Below are positions 1 to 5,602 of a stretch of DNA of 6,399 nucleotides, in pieces. The first letter of the stretch is position 1; the number at the start of each line of letters is the position of its first letter. The stretch spans positions 1 through 6,399 of the forward strand of contig JAUVQC010000080.1 of assembly GCA_030598305.1 (NCBI GenBank). Reading direction: 5' to 3'. Under the pieces are notes generated by a model. It did no database searches. It was not told the origin of the DNA and worked only from the letters and a program-made list of their open reading frames with translations. Made by a program: the position numbers and the translations under genes. The DNA is from Actinomycetes bacterium (GTDB taxonomy: Bacteria > Actinomycetota > Acidimicrobiia > UBA5794).

Positions 1-72
1 GACCCTGGCGTCCGCATAGGCAGCTCCCGCGTCGAGTGCACCCTGGGTGGCAAGACTTGCTTCGTCGAACAA
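1..72 (-). CDS. TldD/PmbA-family metalloprotease, N-terminal fragment (gene runs off the left edge)
   Basis: Only the first 24 codons are in the window. Read from a TTG at 72-70, the peptide contains ALDAGAAYADARV, which resembles the opening helix of TldD/PmbA (TldE) proteins (AL.AGA.YADVRV type). The TTG is chosen because GGAGGG lies just upstream (77-82 on the plus strand as CCCTCC) with a 4-base spacer, and because no better start lies between it and the in-frame stop upstream (TGA near 140). Known members form a TldD/TldE zinc protease that degrades or trims peptides, for example in microcin B17 maturation; the HExxxH-type zinc site would lie outside the window. It is on the same strand as the ATP-grasp ligase, 186 bases downstream of it. 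The family call rests on a short motif, so TldD and PmbA/TldE cannot be told apart. Confidence 0.6.
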   Translation of the reverse strand, partial: MFDEASLATQGALDAGAAYADARV

Positions 73-258
73 TTGACCCTCCGCGGTCCGGCAACAGGCC
101 AAGCCTACGGCACGACAGTGCCGAGGATACCGACGGTCTCATCGACCCGATCTCTTAACTTTGCTGGAGCGACATCATCGGATGCTCGCGAAGCCATCGC
201 ATCTGCTGCGGCGATGCTGGCCTCGGTCCGACATCACATCGGGCAGTAGAACCCAGCC
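73..258. other. Intergenic gap between the ATP-grasp ligase and the TldD/PmbA-like gene
   Basis: This stretch holds the Shine-Dalgarno of the TldD/PmbA-like gene (77-82) and, on the minus strand, a weak TATCCT box at 129-124 that could be a -10 element for it. No matching -35 is evident. I see no convincing terminator for the ATP-grasp gene and no RNA gene. A plus-strand frame is open from the window edge to a TAG at 247-249; it is treated as doubtful (see findings). Confidence 0.4.
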
Positions 259-1563
259 TCAGGTCGAAGGACCGCTTCGTCGGACCTCTATCGAGAGCCG
301 CTCATGGGCGGCGCGCAGCGAGGATTCCACAGCCCCGGGTGTGAGACCCTCAGCGAACAGAAAACCGAGATATCGGTCTCCATCGGGGAGAGGCACGACA
401 GGCTTGCCATTGGGGATCGTCTGGCTGAATTCCGTGATGCCCGCGATCGCGAGAGCCTCATCGACACCGTCGATACGTTCAAGGACCCCACCAGCGGGTA
501 TCGGCAGCATCAGCACACCAGTTGCTGCTGCTGCCCGGTTCAGCCCCGATCCGGGCATACCAAGCGCACTGCGCAAGATGAGGAACTCAAGCGACTCGCC
601 CAGGAGACCGAAGCTGAGGGACCGCCCGCACAACCCACCGATCGAACGGGCGGCGATCTCGATGAGCACGGTTCCGTTCTGACCCAGCCGAACCTCGGCA
701 TGCACCGGTCCCGAGATGAGTCCAAGGGCTGCGGTGGCATCCTGGACGACCTCAGCGATCTCTGTCTGGACCTCCTCGTCGTGCCTCGATGGCGTCACGA
801 ACATCGTCTCCTCGAAGTACGGACCCTCGAGCGCATCTGGTTTGTCGAGGATGGCGAGCACGGAGAGGGCACCGTCCACAAGCATGCCCTCAACAGCGAC
901 CTCAGGCCCCGAGACGAAGGACTCGACAAGGAGCGGTTCGTCCTCAACGCCCGGAGTGCACGCGATGATCTCGCGTATTCGCTCTTCGGCCGTCGCAGCC
1001 TCAGCAGGTGTATCCACGCGAATCACTCCCCTGCTTGCTGACAGGCGGCGAGGTTTGATCACGCACGGAAACCCGATGCTCACCGCAACCGCAGCCACCT
1101 CACCGCTCCGGGCCAGTCCAAACTCCGGTTGGGGTACATCCGCTCCATCGAGCAACGCCCTCATGTGCGCCTTGTCCCGTGTGGAGGCCACCGCAGAGAC
1201 GGGGTTCGCCCGGATGCCGAGCATGTTGGAAGCCGTTGCCGCGATGACGACGCCCCGATCGTCCGCTGCGACAACGGCATCGGGTCCAGGCTTGAGGTCG
1301 GCGATCCGCCGAGCAGACCACTCGATTCGGTCAAAGTCGATGGTCAGCGAACGGGACCGTCCAACTTCCCCCATGGGTGGCGCCCCATCTGTTGCCACGA
1401 CAAGATCGACACGCAGGGCGCTTGCCGCGTCGACAAAGTCAGCGATTCGGTAGCTCCCTGCAGGCACGACAAGCACAACGACGGGTCGTTGTTTGGTTCG
1501 AGGCCCAAGGTCCGTATCATCGGCACCCCAACGACTCTCGTCCGGAGATAGGTTCACAGTCAT
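259..1563 (-). CDS. ATP-grasp carboxylate-amine ligase with LAL_C2-type C-terminal domain
   Basis: This 434-residue protein probably joins a carboxylate, through an acyl-phosphate, to an amine using ATP; the substrates are not known. An N-terminal pre-ATP-grasp fold starts at RPVVVLVVPAGSYRI (about 26-40). The ATP-grasp domain covers about 125-335: K131 in TRDKAHMRALL, K170 in PCVIKP, the strand VESFVSGPEVAVEG (about 213-226), and GPVHAE with E290 followed by E302 in IEIAARSIGG. The usual ExNxR metal motif is altered, with Ala304 in place of Asn and Arg306 kept. The tail (about 348-425, GVLMLPIPAGGVLE through YLGFLFAEG) resembles the LAL_C2 domain of L-amino-acid ligases. It is predicted to be cytoplasmic. 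The frame is open upstream to 1698, but that part lies over the divergent Nfu-type gene and reads like antisense, so the ATG at 1563-1561 is preferred; a GTG two codons later is the alternative. Neither has a clear Shine-Dalgarno. The ATP-grasp call is firm; a purine- or carbamoyl-pathway role is unlikely. Confidence 0.88.
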   Translation of the reverse strand: MTVNLSPDESRWGADDTDLGPRTKQRPVVVLVVPAGSYRIADFVDAASALRVDLVVATDGAPPMGEVGRSRSLTIDFDRIEWSARRIADLKPGPDAVVAADDRGVVIAATASNMLGIRANPVSAVASTRDKAHMRALLDGADVPQPEFGLARSGEVAAVAVSIGFPCVIKPRRLSASRGVIRVDTPAEAATAEERIREIIACTPGVEDEPLLVESFVSGPEVAVEGMLVDGALSVLAILDKPDALEGPYFEETMFVTPSRHDEEVQTEIAEVVQDATAALGLISGPVHAEVRLGQNGTVLIEIAARSIGGLCGRSLSFGLLGESLEFLILRSALGMPGSGLNRAAAATGVLMLPIPAGGVLERIDGVDEALAIAGITEFSQTIPNGKPVVPLPDGDRYLGFLFAEGLTPGAVESSLRAAHERLSIEVRRSGPST

Positions 1564-1564
1564 G
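1549..1564 (+). promoter_or_regulatory. Candidate leaderless promoter box ahead of the Nfu-type gene; start codons overlap in CATG
   Basis: TAGGTT at 1549-1554 fits the actinobacterial TANNNT -10 pattern and ends 7 bases before the ATG at 1562, which would put the transcript start at or next to the start codon. GGAGA at 1544-1548 is a possible but distant Shine-Dalgarno (13-base spacer). No good -35 hexamer is seen. The same four bases, CATG at 1561-1564, provide the ATG of both divergent genes. Confidence 0.35.
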
Positions 1565-2194
1565 ACGCCCAATTCTCGCATCCTCACGATCTCTGGCAGC
1601 GCTCTTGAGAAGCTCCTCGCCATTAGGGCAACCGAGCCCGATGCGGACACGCTTGCCCTGGTCCTCGCCATCTCAGGAGCTGAGGGTGATGGCTTCACCT
1701 ATTCGATGCATATGACAAGTGCCGACCGCCTCGCCGATGACGACGTCATCGAGGAGCACGGCGATCTTCCCATTGCGATCCCTGCGGGGAGTGTTGCCAA
1801 CCTCACCGGTGCGACGATTGGCATGTCCAAGAACCTGCTCAATCCGGGACTGTCGATCGACAATCCCAACTCGCCATCACCCGACATACTTGGCGACGGC
1901 CCTCCTCCAGATCTCTCGGGTCCCGTTGTGGATCAGGTCGAGCATGTTCTCAGAACCCAGATCAACCCTTCCATTGCATCCCACGGCGGTGTTGCAGAAC
2001 TCGTTGCGATCGAAGGCAACGTTGCGTATCTCAGGCTCGGTGGGGCGTGCCAGGGATGTGGCATGGCTGGTGTCACCCTGTCCCAGGGCATCGAAACGAC
2101 GATCGTTGCGACCGTTCCCGACATCGTTCAGGTGATCGATGTGACGGACCACAACCAGGGCGACAATCCCTACTACGAGCAGTCCAAGAAGTAA
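1562..2194 (+). CDS. Fe-S cluster carrier: degenerate A-type (IscA-like) domain fused to Nfu domain
   Basis: This 210-residue protein has the NfuA layout. Residues about 6-100 (ILTISGSALEKLLAIRATEP onward) resemble the HesB/IscA fold but contain no cysteine, so this half cannot bind a cluster through the usual three Cys and probably docks partners. Residues about 121-195 form the Nfu domain (VDQVEHVLRTQINPSIASHGG, then GGACQGCGMAG), with C163 and C166 as the CxxC that bridges a [4Fe-4S] cluster across a dimer. By family knowledge it accepts assembled clusters and passes them to apo-enzymes in the cytoplasm. The ATG at 1562 is chosen because the A-type fold begins six residues later; upstream frame to 1493 is antisense to the ATP-grasp gene. 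A hydrophilic, Pro-rich linker (about 100-120) joins the halves. The gene stands alone on its strand and ends 6 bases before a strong hairpin. No suf or isc genes are in the window. Confidence 0.9.
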   Translation: MTPNSRILTISGSALEKLLAIRATEPDADTLALVLAISGAEGDGFTYSMHMTSADRLADDDVIEEHGDLPIAIPAGSVANLTGATIGMSKNLLNPGLSIDNPNSPSPDILGDGPPPDLSGPVVDQVEHVLRTQINPSIASHGGVAELVAIEGNVAYLRLGGACQGCGMAGVTLSQGIETTIVATVPDIVQVIDVTDHNQGDNPYYEQSKK

Positions 2195-2200
2195 GGAACG

Positions 2201-2220
2201 GGAACCCCTCACGGGGTTCC
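2201..2220 (+). terminator. Perfect 8-bp hairpin after the Nfu-type gene, likely terminator
   Basis: GGAACCCC at 2201-2208 pairs perfectly with GGGGTTCC at 2213-2220 around a TCAC loop, starting 6 bases after the stop codon. There is no T-tract behind it (TTGCGAG follows), so if it ends transcription it does so as a U-less hairpin, a type often proposed in actinobacteria. Its right arm is also the beginning of the first copy of the direct repeat described next. Confidence 0.6.
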
Positions 2221-2292
2221 TTGCGAGTTGCCTCGCAACTCGAGGTCACAAACTCGGCACGGGGATCCTTGCGAGTTACTCCACAACTCGAG
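2210..2292. repeat. Two-copy imperfect direct repeat, 35-base units 48 bases apart, each with a hairpin
   Basis: Copy one is 2210-2244 and copy two 2258-2292, identical at 30 of 35 positions by hand alignment. Both begin CACGGGG and end AACTCGAG. Copy one folds as CGAGTTGC (2224-2231), loop CTC, GCAACTCG (2235-2242), an 8-bp stem. Copy two keeps only a 6-bp stem, CGAGTT (2272-2277) with AACTCG (2285-2290) around a 7-base loop, because its changes fall in the loop-proximal part. A further AACTCG lies between them at 2251-2256 and could compete for pairing. The element may be a dispersed intergenic hairpin family or a duplicated terminator; one window cannot show which. Confidence 0.7.
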
Positions 2293-2326
2293 CCTCGCGG
2301 AGTCCCGCCGGGCCCTGGCTGTCTCG

Positions 2327-2336
2327 TACACTGAGG
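2327..2336 (+). promoter_or_regulatory. Candidate -10 box and short Shine-Dalgarno ahead of the 5'-nucleotidase gene
   Basis: TACACT at 2327-2332 fits TANNNT and ends 8 bases before the ATG at 2341, as expected for a leaderless transcript. GAGG at 2333-2336 would instead be a Shine-Dalgarno, but its 4-base spacer is short. No -35 is recognisable; the stretch above it is GC-rich. Confidence 0.3.
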
Positions 2337-2340
2337 TTCA

Positions 2341-3804
2341 ATGACCGATCGCGACCTCATTCCTGATCCAAGTTCTGAACGGCGGGTGTTCACCAACCGC
2401 ACGTTGAACATGCGCAAGATCAAGGCAATCGGGTACGACATGGATTACACGCTCACCCAGTACCACGCCGAGGCCTGGGAGGAGTGTGCGTTCTCCCACG
2501 CCCGCGACCGACTCAAAGCGCTGGGTTGGCCTGTCGAGTCCTTCGAGTTTGACGCTGCATCCGTGAGTCGGGGACTGGTGATAGACATCGAGCTGGGCAA
2601 CCTCCTCAAGGCGACCCGCTTCGGGTGGATCATCCGCGCTAACCACGGTGGCAAATTCCTTGAGCATCGCGAGATTCGATCGACGTATTCGGGAACGACA
2701 GTTGACCTCGCCGATGATCGCTACGTGTTCCTCAACACGCTGTTCTCCCTGTCCGAGGCAAGCATCTTCACTCAAGGTGTGGATCTCCTCGATGCAGGAC
2801 ACCTGCCGAGCACCGTTGGGTACCGCGAATTGTGGGGGGCCGTTGAAGAAGCAATCAATGCAGCCCACAGTGATGGGCTACTCAAGGCAGACGTCCTCAG
2901 GGACCCGGAACGGTTCATCAAGCTCGACAGCGACATCGTCGACAGCCTCCTGGACCAGAAGCATGCAGGGAAACGGCTGATGCTGATCACCAACTCGGAG
3001 TGGTACTACGCGAACGAGATCATGACCTACACGTTCGATCGCTATCTCCCCGAAGGACAGACATGGCGTGACCTGTTCGGAACCGTGATCGTGTCTTCTG
3101 CAAAGCCCGGCTTCTTCACGGCTGCCAATCCGCTGTACAAGGTTGTCGACGAGGACCGCGGGCTCCTCGAGCCGCACCATGGTGCCATGGAGTCCGGAGA
3201 TGTCTTCTACGGCGGCAACGCACGGCTCGTGGAGGAGTATCTCGGGGTGTCGGGCGATGAGATCCTCTATGTGGGTGATCACCTCTTTGGTGACGTCCAC
3301 TATTCCAAGGCGCTGCTGCGGTGGAGAACGGCGATCATCCTCCAGGAACTCGAGTCCGAGGTCAGGGCTCTGTCTGCGTTCCTGCCCAACCAGGAGCGCC
3401 TCGCGAAGCTCATGGCGGACAAGGAGGACCTCGAGGCCAGACTGGGCGCGCTGCGGCTCGCAAGACTTCGTGCACAGAACGGTTATGCAGACCCGATGAT
3501 CGATGTGAGCGATGTCAGAAGCTCCATCGACGCGACACGCGACGAAATCCTTGCCCTTGATGACGACATTGCTCCTCTCGCCATCGAAGCTGGGCATCTT
3601 TCAAGCGACGAGTGGGGACTCATGATGCGTGCCGGTGCGGACAAGAGCCTGCTTGCACGCCAGGTCGAGAAGTACGCCGATATCTACACGTCACGAGTAT
3701 CGAATCTGCTGTTTCCCGGACCGTACGCGATGTACCGGATCGGTCGGCTCGATCTCCCCCACGACCCCCACGCCGAACACCGAGCGGGGCTCAACTCTGG
3801 GTGA
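2341..3804 (+). CDS. HAD-superfamily purine 5'-nucleotidase (HAD-IG / cN-II-like)
   Basis: This 487-residue protein belongs to the HAD-IG 5'-nucleotidase group, related to eukaryotic cytosolic purine nucleotidase II, which hydrolyses IMP or GMP to the nucleoside and phosphate with Mg2+. All four HAD motifs are visible: motif I GYDMDYTLTQY with nucleophile D33 and acid/base D35; motif II LMLITNS with T217 and N218; motif III SSAKPGFF with K255; motif IV YVGDHLFGDVHYSK with D313 and D318. A long cap insertion separates motifs I and II (about 40-205), as expected for the family. Residues about 335-380 are charged and helical (ELESEVRALS to ARLGALRLARLRAQ), possibly a coiled coil used in oligomerisation. 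The C-terminal part (about 440-470, KYADIYTSRVSNLLFPGPYAMYR split over the region) is typical of the family. The ATG at 2341 fits the usual short lead before motif I. Its last 14 bases overlap the end of the convergent DtxR-type gene. Substrate preference within purine nucleotides is inferred from the family. Confidence 0.92.
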   Translation: MTDRDLIPDPSSERRVFTNRTLNMRKIKAIGYDMDYTLTQYHAEAWEECAFSHARDRLKALGWPVESFEFDAASVSRGLVIDIELGNLLKATRFGWIIRANHGGKFLEHREIRSTYSGTTVDLADDRYVFLNTLFSLSEASIFTQGVDLLDAGHLPSTVGYRELWGAVEEAINAAHSDGLLKADVLRDPERFIKLDSDIVDSLLDQKHAGKRLMLITNSEWYYANEIMTYTFDRYLPEGQTWRDLFGTVIVSSAKPGFFTAANPLYKVVDEDRGLLEPHHGAMESGDVFYGGNARLVEEYLGVSGDEILYVGDHLFGDVHYSKALLRWRTAIILQELESEVRALSAFLPNQERLAKLMADKEDLEARLGALRLARLRAQNGYADPMIDVSDVRSSIDATRDEILALDDDIAPLAIEAGHLSSDEWGLMMRAGADKSLLARQVEKYADIYTSRVSNLLFPGPYAMYRIGRLDLPHDPHAEHRAGLNSG

Positions 3805-4450
3805 CAGAAATCTCTTCAGCGATCAGCCCGGTGACATGTACCCGGCCTGACGGACCCTCGACGAGCACGGATCCGTCGGGACCTGATCCGAGGACGCTTA
3901 TCTTCGCTCCTTCTGAGATACCTTGGGCGGCAAGGAACGCTGAGAATTCATTATCGACGGCGACCACGGTCGTGCTGTCCCCAACGGCAACATCGTCGAG
4001 CGTACGCCTGATCGGAGGATCACTGGCTAGTCCTCTTGGGATGGGCTTGCCCGTCGGCCCTGTTGTTGGGTCACCGAGGAACGACGCAAGGCGGTTGGCA
4101 ACCATGTCAGGGGTGACATGCTCCATCTCGCACGCGACCTCATCGGCCTTTGCGGGTGTGAGTCCAAGATGGTCGGCAAGGAACCGGCCCCATAGGCGCC
4201 GGTTGCGCAGCACGTTGTTGGCAAGTTCGTCACCGGTCTTGGTCAGTGTGACACCCTTGTAGGGGGTGTACGCGACAAGATCTGCCGCTGCGAGCTTCTT
4301 GATCATCTGGTTCGCGGACACCGACGACACCTCAAGCACACCCGAGATGGTCGACACCGGCACCGGTGGGCCGACACCATCTTCAATGGCGCGGGCGACC
4401 GTGATCAGATACATTTCCTCGGCTTCAGATGACACGTGTGCGCTCGTCAT
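3791..4450 (-). CDS. DtxR/MntR/IdeR-family metal-dependent transcriptional regulator
   Basis: This 219-residue protein has the full three-part layout. A winged helix-turn-helix (about 5-70) has recognition helix SSVSANQMIKKL and wing YTPYKGVTLTKTG, closer to MntR than to DtxR. A dimerisation domain follows (about 72-130, ending NRLASFLGDP), and a FeoA/SH3-like domain (about 150-217). By hand alignment with DtxR, the primary metal site is intact (M13, C107, E110, H111 for Met10, Cys102, Glu105, His106), with Cys as in iron regulators. The ancillary ligands are not: DtxR His79, Glu83 and His98 correspond to R84, G88 and D103. It should repress or activate metal-homeostasis genes when loaded with Fe2+ or Mn2+. 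The ATG at 4450-4448 is chosen because EAEEMYLITVARAIEDG, the conserved first helix, follows at once; the open frame to 4633 runs over the divergent pirin gene. It lacks a well-spaced Shine-Dalgarno. Confidence 0.92.
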   Translation of the reverse strand: MTSAHVSSEAEEMYLITVARAIEDGVGPPVPVSTISGVLEVSSVSANQMIKKLAAADLVAYTPYKGVTLTKTGDELANNVLRNRRLWGRFLADHLGLTPAKADEVACEMEHVTPDMVANRLASFLGDPTTGPTGKPIPRGLASDPPIRRTLDDVAVGDSTTVVAVDNEFSAFLAAQGISEGAKISVLGSGPDGSVLVEGPSGRVHVTGLIAEEISVTQS

Positions 4451-4456
4451 TTCCAG

Positions 4457-4462
4457 AGCATA
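4457..4462 (-). promoter_or_regulatory. Candidate -10 box for the DtxR-type gene (leaderless spacing)
   Basis: On the minus strand TATGCT (4462-4457) matches TANNNT and ends 6 bases before the ATG at 4450. With only CTGGAA between them there is no room for a spaced Shine-Dalgarno, so a leaderless start is the simplest reading. No -35 matches well. Confidence 0.35.
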
Positions 4463-4463
4463 T

Positions 4464-4485
4464 CGCCGGACCCTTGCGTCCGGTG
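4464..4485. promoter_or_regulatory. Palindrome in the divergent regulator-pirin gap, candidate operator
   Basis: CCGGAC at 4466-4471 is the exact reverse complement of GTCCGG at 4478-4483, around a 6-base centre CCTTGC; a C-G pair at 4464/4485 extends it past one G-T. It covers the candidate -35 of the pirin gene and lies just upstream of the regulator's candidate -10, a position where a bound dimer could control both. It does not resemble the TTAGGTTAG-type DtxR box, so the binding protein is unknown; the neighbouring regulator is only a guess. A short direct repeat TGCGTC (4475-4480, 4484-4489) overlaps it. Confidence 0.4.
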
Positions 4486-4502
4486 CGTCGTGTCGGAATA
4501 AT
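4474..4502 (+). promoter_or_regulatory. Candidate sigma-70-type promoter for the pirin gene
   Basis: TTGCGT at 4474-4479 and AATAAT at 4497-4502 are 17 bases apart, the standard spacing. The -10 matches TATAAT at five of six positions, the -35 matches TTGACA at three. Transcription would begin near 4509 and give a leader of about 40 bases carrying the Shine-Dalgarno. Confidence 0.45.
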
Positions 4503-4537
4503 GGCCTCCGAGCGAGGTTGGCAGTGCAGCACGAGGG

Positions 4538-4542
4538 AAGGA
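4538..4542 (+). promoter_or_regulatory. Ribosome binding site of the pirin gene
   Basis: AAGGA (within GAGGGAAGGA, 4533-4542) sits 7 bases before the ATG at 4550. It is the best-spaced plus-strand Shine-Dalgarno in the window and fixes this start over any later one. Confidence 0.65.
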
Positions 4543-4549
4543 CGTAGAT

Positions 4550-5581
4550 ATGTCGCACAACGCAGTTCTTGAGGTTGTCGAGCTTGGTTTCCAGTGGCAG
4601 GGCCTCGATCCATTCATCATGACGATGCACCACCTCGACGAGTACCCGGAGGGCAACGACGCGCAGGGACCCGTTGCGTCTCTGGAGGGACGCCGGATCG
4701 GCTCAGACTTCTCAGGTCAGGACGGCTGGAGTATGTACCACGGCGATGTGGTACCCGGATTCCCACAGCATCCCCACAGGGGCTTTGAGACCGTCACCGT
4801 GGTTCGCAGGGGTTATGTCGACCACTCTGACTCCCTCGGGGCGACGGCCCGCTACGGAGGGGGCGATGTCCAGTGGCTCACCACAGGCAGCGGAGTCCAG
4901 CATGCAGAGATGTTCCCTCTCATCGATGAGAACGGCGACAACGCACTCGAACTGTTCCAGATCTGGCTGAACCTCCCGCCAGAGTCCAAGATGGTTCCGG
5001 CATACTTCCGGATCCTGTGGTCAGAGACCATCCCGACCGTGACACCGTCGACCGGTGTCAGCGTGGATGTGATCGCAGGAACAGTGGACGGTGTCGACGC
5101 CCCAGAGGCCACACCGGACTCATGGGCATCAACGCCTGGCGGTGATATGGCAATCTGGCTTGTTCGGCTCGAGACCGGTGCCTCTTGGTACCTCCCCGCT
5201 GCGCCCGCGGGTGTCAACCGCATGCTCCACTTCTTCGAGGGTTCCAGTGTCAGCGTCGACGGAGTCGAAGTGTCCTCGGGTCAGGGCGTGAGAGTGACAC
5301 CGGATGTTGAGGTTCCCATCACCAACAATGGCGAACCCGCAGAGTTCCTGCTGCTCCAGGGCAGACCGATCGGCGCGCCGGTGTTCCAACTCGGACCGTT
5401 CGTAATGAACACACCAGAGGAACTCCAACAGGCGTTCGATGACTATCGGACGACCGGCTTCGGCGGATGGCCATGGTCACGACGCGACCCCGTCCATGAT
5501 CGCACCGAGGGACGGTTCGCACTTCACGCAGACGGCGAGGTCGAACACAGGGATATGCAGAAGGCGTCAACGGACTCCTGA
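4550..5581 (+). CDS. Pirin-family bicupin protein
   Basis: This 343-residue cytoplasmic protein has both pirin cupins. The N-terminal cupin carries the metal ligands: FPQHPHRGFETVT with H74 and H76, and GDVQWLTTGSGVQHAEM with H118 and E120, equivalent to the His56, His58, His101 and Glu103 iron ligands of human pirin. The pirin C-terminal domain spans about 195-300 and closes with LLLQGRPIGAPVFQ and GPFVMNTPEELQQAF. It is somewhat longer than typical pirins of about 230-300 residues; the extra length lies at the N-terminus (about 1-50) and in a polar tail after 310. Characterised pirins act as quercetin 2,3-dioxygenase or as redox-sensing partners of other proteins, and the role here is unknown. 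It is divergent from the DtxR-type regulator across 99 bases, so control by that regulator is plausible but unproven. It ends 21 bases from the convergent gene on its right. Confidence 0.93.
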   Translation: MSHNAVLEVVELGFQWQGLDPFIMTMHHLDEYPEGNDAQGPVASLEGRRIGSDFSGQDGWSMYHGDVVPGFPQHPHRGFETVTVVRRGYVDHSDSLGATARYGGGDVQWLTTGSGVQHAEMFPLIDENGDNALELFQIWLNLPPESKMVPAYFRILWSETIPTVTPSTGVSVDVIAGTVDGVDAPEATPDSWASTPGGDMAIWLVRLETGASWYLPAAPAGVNRMLHFFEGSSVSVDGVEVSSGQGVRVTPDVEVPITNNGEPAEFLLLQGRPIGAPVFQLGPFVMNTPEELQQAFDDYRTTGFGGWPWSRRDPVHDRTEGRFALHADGEVEHRDMQKASTDS

Positions 5582-5602
5582 AACGGACAATCCGCCGGTA
5601 CG

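Noticed and set aside
716..1453. Long plus-strand open frames across the ATP-grasp gene (also 304-1041)
   Set aside because: They are Ser/Arg/Thr-rich antisense shadows with no domain, while the minus strand shows clear ATP-grasp motifs.
1564..1698. N-terminal extension of the ATP-grasp ligase by 45 codons
   Set aside because: It lies antisense over the A-type domain of the Nfu-type gene, has a low-complexity Ser/Ala/Arg composition, and the recognisable ligase fold begins after 1563.
2047..2334. Plus-strand frame of 95 codons through the hairpin repeat
   Set aside because: Its repeated RGSLRV-type peptide comes only from the 48-base DNA repeat; it begins inside the Nfu gene in another frame without a Shine-Dalgarno.
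2878..3597. Minus-strand open frame of 239 codons inside the nucleotidase
   Set aside because: It is antisense to all of HAD motifs II to IV and has no recognisable motif; G+C-rich coding DNA often leaves such frames open.
4451..4633. Longer start for the DtxR-type regulator
   Set aside because: The extension covers the pirin promoter, ribosome binding site and first codons, and the family's first helix begins right after the ATG at 4450.
5584..5594. Small CGGA-CAA-TCCG hairpin between the pirin and the convergent gene
   Set aside because: A 4-bp stem with no T-tract is too weak to call a terminator.
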